DNA of 5,454 nt from Candidatus Altimarinota bacterium (GTDB taxonomy: Bacteria > Patescibacteriota > Gracilibacteria > Absconditabacterales > Absconditicoccaceae). Every line of letters begins with the position of its first letter. The stretch's first letter is position 1. Where the stretch lies: NCBI GenBank assembly GCA_015489035.1, contig WFMP01000232.1, positions 1 to 5,454 of the forward strand, given 5' to 3'. The position numbers and the translations under genes are program-made. A model generated the notes under the pieces. It did not search any database, had not been told where the DNA came from, and was given only the letters and a program-made list of their open reading frames with translations. Of the stretch, positions 1-5,454 are shown piece by piece.

Positions 1-280
1 CCTTAATATCAAGTATTTCATCAAAATTCATATCTTTAAGTTTTAGATTTATATGATCTAGAACTTTTTTTTTCTGTAAAAATATAACACTCTTAAAAGA
101 TGAATTACTTAGTTTTACTACATAAATATTACTTTCTATTTTTCAGTGAACTTCCATAGACATATTAAAATTATCCTTACAAAAAGTATTAAAAATAGAA
201 TTAACAAAAGCTCACCTTGAAACTGCATTTATACCTTTAGCTACCAAACGAGAGGAAAATATTTTTTTGAAATCTTTCAT
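1..280 (-). CDS. DUF721/DciA-like small protein, 3' end cut by window edge
   Basis: 93 codons are visible from the ATG at 280-278; the stop lies beyond base 1. Two in-frame TGA codons (in SRGAF and VHGKI) must be read as glycine. The N-terminus is basic (MKDFKKIFSSRLVAKGINAV). The rest follows the DUF721/DciA pattern: a strand-like GKIESNIYVVKLSNSSF, a helix SVIFLQKKKVLDHINLKL and a closing strand around DEILDIK. Members of this family are small and some (DciA) load the replicative helicase. A helicase-loading role here is inference from the fold pattern only. The visible length is already near the usual size of short family members, so probably only a few residues are missing. The ATG lies two bases after the comEC stop, which suggests co-transcription and coupled translation. 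No Shine-Dalgarno sequence precedes it. The family call is moderate and the gene itself is secure. Confidence 0.6.
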
Positions 281-282
281 TT

Positions 283-1785
283 TTATAATTTGAAGAAATA
301 AACATATTTATCACCAAACAACCAAGATACATAAAATATTCACTTCATAATTTCCACACTAATCCAAACTAAAATATGAGTTAGAGTAGTAGACAAATTG
401 GACACAAGCAGAATAATAATATTGTCCAACATAACAACAGGAACAATTGGCACTACAAAGATACTTGACAAGAAAGATAAGACATTGACTTGTCAGGTAA
501 AAAGAATAATTGCAGGGGATACAGCTATCGTGGCACCCAAAGTTGGGAGAACATAATTATTGAAAAAATATACTAATCAGTTTTTAAAATAGATTAAATG
601 TATCTGAAAATAATATACATTATTTGATTTTGTTTTTTGTGTAAGTTTCTCAAGTTCTCTTAATTCTTTTTTATAATTAAATTGTATATTAAACCTATTT
701 GCAAATAAAATTCATACAATTGCTAAAAATGAAAGTATAAATCACAAATCATACCACAAAAAGTAAGGATTATAAATCAACATCAAGATAAAAGCTACTC
801 ACAAAATTCTTTTTGTATCTGACAATCTACCAAAAAATAAAGCAATAAGAGATAAAAGTCACATAATAGTTGCTCTTATTACTGAACTATCTCCACCTAC
901 AAGCATAGAATACAAAATTACTCATATTCAAATAAGTACAAGTCTTGGATAAAATGGGATAAAAAATAGTAATATAGACAAAAATATAACTAAAAACATT
1001 ATATTACCACCACTTACAACTATAATATGGACAAGTCCAGAATGGATAAATTGATTATAAATTTCTTTTGAAAGCAAGGATTTATCTCAAATAAGAAGTC
1101 ATAAAACCAAAGCCTTATATTTATCATTATAGCCAGAATAAATTTTTATTATTTTATCTGTCAAATCTTGTTTAAGTTGTTTCAAAAAAGATATATTTTG
1201 TTTTCATACTACAAACTCTTTTTTTGAATAAATAGTTCATGCTATTCATTTCATTACAAGATAATTATTGTAATCAAACTTAAATATAGCTTTTATTTTT
1301 GAAAATTTTATAGATCTAGACAAAAATTGTTCTTCCAAAAAATCTTTATAATTTTCATTTGGTAGAGCAGTTGGATTTAAAAATCAATAAACTTTTAAAA
1401 TAGTTCACAATTTATATCATTTAGCAGCTTTTTTCAAAATAAATTCTCAATTAAAATCATCTTTCACTAAATATCTTCACTGTCCAAGTTTGTCTATAAC
1501 TTCGTACTCTTTTTTTGTAAAAGTCTTTTGATACTCTGAGATATTATCATAAGTGGTTTCCATAAAATAGGCATAACTTCACAAAGAAATACTTCACATA
1601 AAAAACAAAATCGTAAAAAAAGAAATTTCTTTGGTTTTAAAAAAAATTAGAACATAGATAAAACAAATAGCAAAGAATACTCACAGAAAAAAATAAAGAC
1701 TCTGAAAGATAAGTAAAGAAAACATCAAAATTCCAAAAGGAATCAAATAATATCTTAATTTTAATAATTCTATATTTTTATCCAT
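283..1785 (-). CDS. comEC: ComEC/Rec2-type DNA-uptake channel, short form without MBL domain (TGA=Gly)
   Basis: ComEC is the inner-membrane channel that passes single-stranded DNA into the cytoplasm during natural transformation. The frame is 500 codons from ATG 1785 to TAA 283. An in-frame TAA at 1791-1789 fixes the start. It contains 22 in-frame TGA codons, roughly twice the number of GGN. Residues about 14-80 hold membrane segments. Residues about 90-200 form the soluble OB-like N-terminal region (DLGQGRYLV around 106-114, ending in a strand-rich stretch). The Competence domain follows: LGLLIGDKS (G233), HIIVVSGGNI (S258-N261), GGDSSVIRA (R304), DLGFILSFLA (346-355), and TGQVNVLSFLSSIFVVPIVP (430-449). 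Most bacterial ComEC proteins have SGLH where this one has SGGN. The protein ends after the last membrane helices, so the C-terminal metallo-beta-lactamase domain of longer homologues is absent. No Shine-Dalgarno sequence is seen upstream. The frame is intact when TGA is glycine. Confidence 0.93.
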
Positions 1786-1814
1786 AAATTATTTTAAGTG
1801 TTAAATATTTGTTT

Positions 1815-1843
1815 CGTATATTCTATATAGTCCCCGGACTCAA
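1815..1843 (-). promoter_or_regulatory. Possible comEC promoter overlapping the GC-rich repeat
   Basis: On the minus strand TTGAGT (1843-1838) and TATACG (1820-1815) are separated by 17 bases, resembling sigma-70 -35 and -10 boxes with four of six matches each. Transcription would start near 1808, about 22 bases before the comEC ATG. The -35 box and spacer include most of the left arm of the GC-rich inverted repeat, so the repeat could act as an operator. AT-rich DNA yields such matches by chance and promoter consensus in this clade is uncertain, so this is tentative. Confidence 0.25.
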
Positions 1844-1908
1844 AGAATATTACTGTAATTAAAAATATATTTATTTATGTATGTCTATCTTGTAGAGTCC
1901 GGGGACTA
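1828..1908. repeat. GC-rich inverted repeat, 14-bp arms, between LTD gene and comEC
   Basis: The left arm at 1828-1841 (TAGTCCCCGGACTC) and right arm at 1895-1908 are perfect reverse complements over 14 bases, enclosing a 53-base AT-rich loop. Each arm is itself a small palindrome: AGTCC-CC-GGACT on the left and AGTCC-GG-GGACT on the right. A further AGTCC at 1913-1917 could pair with GGACT at 1903-1907 around a 5-base loop. These are the most GC-rich bases in an otherwise extremely AT-rich intergenic region. No run of T follows the long-range stem in the transcribed direction, so it is not a standard intrinsic terminator. It could be an operator, an RNA switch in the leader, a repeat family member or the ends of a tiny mobile element. 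The structure is certain and its function unknown. Confidence 0.8.
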
Positions 1909-1930
1909 GTCAAGTCCGAGATAACACAAA

Positions 1931-1945
1931 TAAAATAAAATAAAA
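1931..1945. repeat. Three copies of TAAAA in tandem
   Basis: A short simple repeat (TAAAA x3) lies in the 187-base gap between the LTD gene stop (1973) and comEC. On the minus strand it is a T-rich stretch just downstream of the LTD gene. No stable stem precedes it, so I do not call it a terminator. It is probably low-complexity spacer DNA. Confidence 0.4.
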
Positions 1946-1972
1946 TCTAATTTATAATTATTTACACCTACC

Positions 1973-4960
1973 TTATCTCTTTTTCTTTAATCCTTTTAAT
2001 ATTCCATTTTTCTTGATTAACTTTCTGTAATCCTTCAAATATCTTTGATACTTCTTATAATCTATCAACTTCTTATTTTCTGATAAATACTTTTTCAAAA
2101 ATGAAATTTGTTTTTTATAAATATTAATAGTCAAAATTTTATTTTTATATTTCCTTTTATTATGTTTCTTGTATTTTATAAAATTATTTTTTAACAAATT
2201 ATACCTATTTTTCAAAATTAGATACTTTGCATAATATTTTAAATAAATATAGTACAATTTATTATTTCTATTTTGTAATTTTCTATTTTTTCTTAATGAT
2301 TTATCAAAATATTGTTTAACTATCTTTATTATTTTTTTAACTTTTTTAAATAAAATTCTGTAAGGTTTATTTTTAAAAATTTTCTGTCCTTCTCATAACC
2401 TCACAATAATATTTACTCAACTAAAGTATAATTTTAATCACTTTAAATTTCAAATTTTCTTTTTATTTAAGATAACTCTATTCGTAAAATTATAAATATA
2501 TTTTCATACTTCAGGATTTTTATAACATTTTCTATCTTGCAGAATATTTCAGGAATTGAATAAATTCATACAAGCACTGGTATTCAATAAATTAAATGTT
2601 CAAGTGAATAAATAATTATTTCAACTTAGACTATATTTAGACAATTTATATTTTCTCTGTCTAACTTGTAAATATAATCAACTTTGAATATTTCAAGAAA
2701 GTAAAATAACTTCTCTTCATTTATCAGCTCCGATAGGGTTTGGTAAAATTCAGACTATTTTGGTAGATCAAAATGTTTGTAATTTTTCTCAAGTTTGCAA
2801 CAAAAATCAAGTATTTAAATAATTTCCTGTCTCTATATTTATTCAGGTTCATAAACTTTCTTTTTTATACAAATATGAAATTGGTTTAAATATTTTTTTT
2901 AGAGTAGTATCAGATTTATACTTATTATCTATTTCTTGCACAAATTGTCTTAATTTATTCGAATTACTTTTTTTAACAAAATCATTATCTTTATTTACAA
3001 ACAAAAATTTTATAGAACCAAATATTTTTTTTAGAGTAGTATTAGATTTATATTTAGTTAAAACATTATCAACTAATAATTTTAAATTACTTGAATTCAT
3101 AGTTAAACAATTCGTAGAATTTATAGGTTCTTTATAAGTATCAGATACTATTTTTGTATTTTCATTTGGTAAATTTAAATAATAAACAGTTTGACAAGTT
3201 TTGTCATCATCTCAAGTTATACTTAAATTGATCTTATGTAATCATCAAGAAAAAATTAAAGAACTTGGATTACACTCATTTGACAAAACTTGTCATGACA
3301 AACTATACCTACAAACATAGTGAGTATTTGAATTTTGAATTTCTTGATCGTTTACTACTGTTATAAAATTTATAGACGAATTAGACAAAAAGTAGTCATC
3401 TTTGGATTGTATCTTAATATAACAATTTAATTGTTTGTTTTTAGTATTTTCTTGTTTTTGCAAATAAGTTATTTTATAACTATCTTCACATAAATTATCT
3501 CAACTTAAATTTCGAATTTGAAAATTTATATTATTATCTCAAGTGTTTAAATATATAAATCAAGGATTACAGGTTCATGTAATAATTCATCAACTATATG
3601 TCCAAATCTGTCTATAAGTATCTCAACAATATTTATTATCAGAAATTTCTGAATCTAAATTTATTTTTAATTGATTTCAAATTTGTTGTTGAGATTGTTT
3701 AACAATAGAACAATTTGCAGTTTCTTGTTTAGGATAATATTTTTTTACATAATTTTCATATCAAGGAGTTTTTTCTCATCTTGTATTAAATAACTTAATT
3801 CATCAGCTATTTTCAGTAAAATAAAGGTAATTTCATTTGCTATAATCTACATTGTCTATAACTTGTCCAGAAGTTATAATTTGTAAGTTTTCTCAATTAT
3901 CTTTTAAACTTAAATTTTGTAAAATTACATTTCAAGTATATTTAAATCAACTATAAGATTTTGCAAAAACTATTATATTTCAACTATATAAAACTAACTT
4001 CGAATTGAAAGTATGACTTGATGAAGAAAATCAACTAAATAAATAATCTCCAGAAATATTTCATACAGCTTTTAATTCTACATATTCATTAAAATTACCA
4101 TCTTTGTTTGGGTGTATTTCATTTATTTGTAGAGTTCAAGTAAAGATATTTATATTTTTAACTTCTTTCTTTAAAAAAAAATTGCCTGTACAAATATTTC
4201 AAGACAAATCTATTCAAACTCACTGAATCAAATTATTTTCTCAAGTTAGTCATATAGACAAATTTTGTTCAGAACTAAAAAAAATATTATTTTTATACCA
4301 ATTTATTCAAGATGAAAAAAAATCTCAGCTATAGCTAAAATTATAAATTCATCAAGATACATTATTCAATACAATATTACAATTTAAAACCTTAGTTTGC
4401 ACAGCACTATTTCAAGTATTTTGATTTCATCAAGTAGTATCACCATCTTCATTTTGAGAATACAAATTTCATATATCTACAAAACCAGGATTTGCAAAAT
4501 ATCAAGGTTTGACATTAACAGGTTCCTGAACAGCTTGAACAAGCCATACTCAACCAGAATAAATTTTTTCAAAAGAAGTTTTTTTATTGTTTATTTTTTG
4601 CACATCAGAAGTTCATACATAAAAAGTATCTAAAATATTATTTCAAGATAGTAATTTTATATTCATGGACTTTGTATCAGAAATGGATAATTTAACTCCA
4701 GAATAATTTAATTTCAATCAAGATAACATACTTCCATCATCTCAAATTATCACTTCTTGTTGAGAATTTATTTGAATATTAAGATTTATATCAGAACTTT
4801 TTACTCAAGCAATTATTAGATTTCAAGAAAATTGATCATTTCACTCATTATATATTCAAATAAATTCATCTGATCAATCAAAATAAACTTCTGTTATTTT
4901 TAATGAATATGAAAAAGATATTAACAAAAAAGAAAATATAATAATAAATATCTTTTTCAT
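1973..4960 (-). CDS. Giant secreted multi-LTD protein with Ig/PKD-like repeats and basic tail (TGA=Gly)
   Basis: This is one frame of 995 codons from ATG 4960 to TAA 1973, with about 65 in-frame TGA against about 15 GGN codons. Residues 1-19 form a Sec signal peptide (MKKIFIIIFSFLLISFSYS). LTD-like domain 1 spans about 20-160: it opens with LKITEVYFDGSDEFIGIYN and ends with a typical ..TSFEKI..GGVWL..KPG segment. LTD 2 spans about 275-405 (LQINEIHPNKDGNFNEYVEL, later QVIDNVDY and TPGYENY). LTD 3 spans about 732-855 (IVGILPNPIGADKGREVILL). Three Ig/PKD-like repeats bounded by cysteines lie at about 193-266, 416-503 and 512-597. Residues about 625-700 contain a duplicated 44-residue unit. Residues about 870-995 form a Lys/Tyr/Asn-rich basic tail almost without glycine. 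LTDs are beta-sandwich adhesion or binding modules in exported bacterial proteins; the exact role here is unknown. An in-frame ATG at 5011 would add 17 residues; I prefer 4960 because the signal peptide starts there. No Shine-Dalgarno sequence is seen. Confidence 0.9.
2888..3056 (-). repeat. Direct 132-bp-spaced duplication inside the LTD gene
   Basis: Two copies at 2888-2924 and 3020-3056 are identical over the first 23 bases and differ at only a few later positions, at an offset of exactly 132 bases (44 codons). They encode KYKSNTTLKKIF (residues 636-647) and KYKSDTTLKKIF (680-691). The flanking residues align more loosely (NLKLLVDNVL with KLRQFVQEID; SIKFLF with PISYLY), so the repeat unit is probably about 44 residues. 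The near identity of the core at the DNA level suggests recent duplication or gene conversion. Confidence 0.8.
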
Positions 4961-4989
4961 ATAAAAAGTTATAAAAAATAAATATTTAC

Positions 4990-5017
4990 TGTATATAAAA
5001 TAAACCGACATTTTCAA
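4990..5017 (-). promoter_or_regulatory. Possible promoter of the LTD gene
   Basis: On the minus strand TTGAAA (5017-5012) and TATACA (4995-4990) are 16 bases apart, resembling -35 and -10 boxes. Transcription would begin near 4983, giving a leader of about 20 bases before the ATG at 4960. It lies directly after the terminator of the upstream gene, where a promoter is expected. This is tentative because AT-rich spacer DNA often matches by chance. Confidence 0.35.
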
Positions 5018-5018
5018 G

Positions 5019-5047
5019 AAAAAAAATACCAATTAATTTTTGGTATT
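5019..5047 (-). terminator. Intrinsic terminator of the coiled-coil protein gene
   Basis: Read on the minus strand, AATACCAA (5047-5040), a 7-base loop and TTGGTATT (5032-5025) form a perfect 8-bp stem, followed by T residues through 5019 (eight in a row, two of them in the stem). The hairpin begins at the base immediately after the TAG stop at 5050-5048. It should end transcription before the LTD gene, separating the two units. The stem is AU-rich and so may be leaky. Confidence 0.8.
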
Positions 5048-5454
5048 CTACAAACTATCTAATAAATCTTCAGCCTCTTGGTCCTCTTTAGATTTTATTT
5101 GTTCTTCTTTTTCCTTTAGTTCTTTAACTTTTTCAACATATCCAAGCTTTTGCCATCTTAATAAATATTTTTGTCTTATATTCCTCTTCTTTTCTGTGTA
5201 TTTTTCTTCTATTTCATTTAATTTCTCTTTTTCTTTTATTAAAATTTCCTTTAATTTATATATTTGCTCCTCCGTCATAACAGGTAACAAATTTAACCAA
5301 TTTTGTTTATCTTCATCTGATTCTAGAGCTTTAGATTTTAAAACTAATGTTATTAAATCAGAATCTGTCTCTAAAAATTCTTCTGGTAAATCAAAATTAC
5401 TCGCATAAGATAATAAATCTTCTGGTATATATTTTTTTAACAAAGCTATATCAC
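5048..5454 (-). CDS. Glu/Lys-rich coiled-coil protein of unknown function, 5' end cut by window edge
   Basis: The last 135 codons of a gene that enters from beyond base 5454 and stops at TAG 5050-5048. The frame is open to the window edge (D-I-A-L-L-K-K-Y before IPEDLL), so the TTG at 5443-5441 is probably not a real start. The first visible part is acidic and helical (PEDLLSYASNFDLPEEFLET), followed by LPVMTEEQIYKLKEILIKEK and a long charged stretch of Lys and Glu with heptad-like Leu/Ile spacing. It ends in an acidic EDLLDSL tail. No membrane segment or signal peptide is visible in this part. No in-frame TGA occurs, and the single glycine is GGA. I do not recognise a family. It looks like a cytoplasmic coiled-coil scaffold or assembly factor, but that is only a description. 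The terminator directly behind it shows it is the last gene of its transcript. Confidence 0.85.
   Translation of the reverse strand, partial: DIALLKKYIPEDLLSYASNFDLPEEFLETDSDLITLVLKSKALESDEDKQNWLNLLPVMTEEQIYKLKEILIKEKEKLNEIEEKYTEKKRNIRQKYLLRWQKLGYVEKVKELKEKEEQIKSKEDQEAEDLLDSL

Noticed and set aside
480..520. Suspected frameshift in a T-run of comEC
   Set aside because: Recounting gives five T residues on the minus strand (CTTTTTACC); the frame runs through TGQVNVLSF without a break.
1828..1908. Inverted repeat as an intrinsic terminator for the LTD gene
   Set aside because: The loop is 53 bases long and no T-run follows the stem in the transcribed direction; the T-rich parts lie before it or within the loop.
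1885..1913. TTGACT on the minus strand (1913-1908) as a second comEC promoter
   Set aside because: The -35 match is good but no acceptable -10 box lies 16-18 bases downstream.
1828..1917. CRISPR array or tRNA in the GC-rich intergenic patch
   Set aside because: There are only two inverted arms and one half-site, without regular direct repeats and spacers, and no cloverleaf can be drawn.
1973..3100. Two short separate minus-strand genes (1973-2257 and 2849-3100) under the standard code
   Set aside because: Both are in the same frame as, and internal to, the 995-codon LTD gene once TGA is read as glycine; the first would have to start at an internal TTG.
4397..4633. 78-codon plus-strand open frame
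   Set aside because: It lies antisense inside the LTD gene and encodes a low-complexity Ser/Ile-rich product typical of a shadow frame.
283..4960. comEC and the LTD gene as degraded pseudogenes, or a Mycoplasma-type code with TGA=Trp
   Set aside because: There are no TAA/TAG interruptions or indels, TGA falls on conserved glycines, and TGG is used separately for Trp.
5040..5408. 122-codon plus-strand open frame rich in Ser and Phe
   Set aside because: It is antisense to the coiled-coil protein gene; its Ser/Phe richness is the complement of Glu/Lys codons, and it overlaps the terminator.

Overview
The window is very AT-rich, and every gene I can support lies on the minus strand. Read with the standard code, the two long genes fall apart into fragments. 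Read with TGA as glycine and only TAA/TAG as stops (genetic code 25), they become continuous frames of 500 and 995 codons. TGA falls where the ComEC family requires glycine: the LLIGDKS, DLGFILSF and TGQV motifs. TGG is used separately for tryptophan, so this is not the Mycoplasma-type TGA=Trp code. UGA=Gly is known only from the candidate phyla Absconditabacteria (SR1) and Gracilibacteria (BD1-5), which belong to the Patescibacteria/CPR and are small, host-dependent cells. I place the DNA there with high confidence but cannot choose between the two phyla.

In transcription order (high to low coordinates) the layout is as follows. (1) The 3' end of a Glu/Lys-rich coiled-coil protein of unknown function occupies 5454-5048 and is followed at once by a good intrinsic terminator (5047-5019). 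(2) A short intergenic gap with a possible promoter leads to a giant secreted protein (4960-1973). It has a signal peptide, three lamin-tail-like (LTD) domains, three cysteine-bounded Ig/PKD-like repeats, a duplicated 44-residue unit and a strongly basic C-terminal tail. (3) A 187-bp intergenic region (1972-1786) carries a conspicuous GC-rich inverted repeat, one arm of which overlaps a possible comEC promoter. (4) comEC (1785-283) encodes the DNA-uptake channel in a short form lacking the C-terminal metallo-beta-lactamase domain. (5) Two bases after comEC begins a small DUF721/DciA-like protein, cut by the window edge (280-1).

ComEC implies that the cell can import single-stranded DNA across its membrane. 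The LTD protein next to it should be exported, and its tail is basic enough to bind nucleic acid. A role as a surface or extracellular DNA-binding partner is an attractive but unproven idea, because a predicted terminator, separate promoters and the inverted repeat allow the two genes to be independent. There is no gene-free stretch longer than 300 bases, and I see no RNA genes, CRISPR array, insertion sequence or plus-strand gene.
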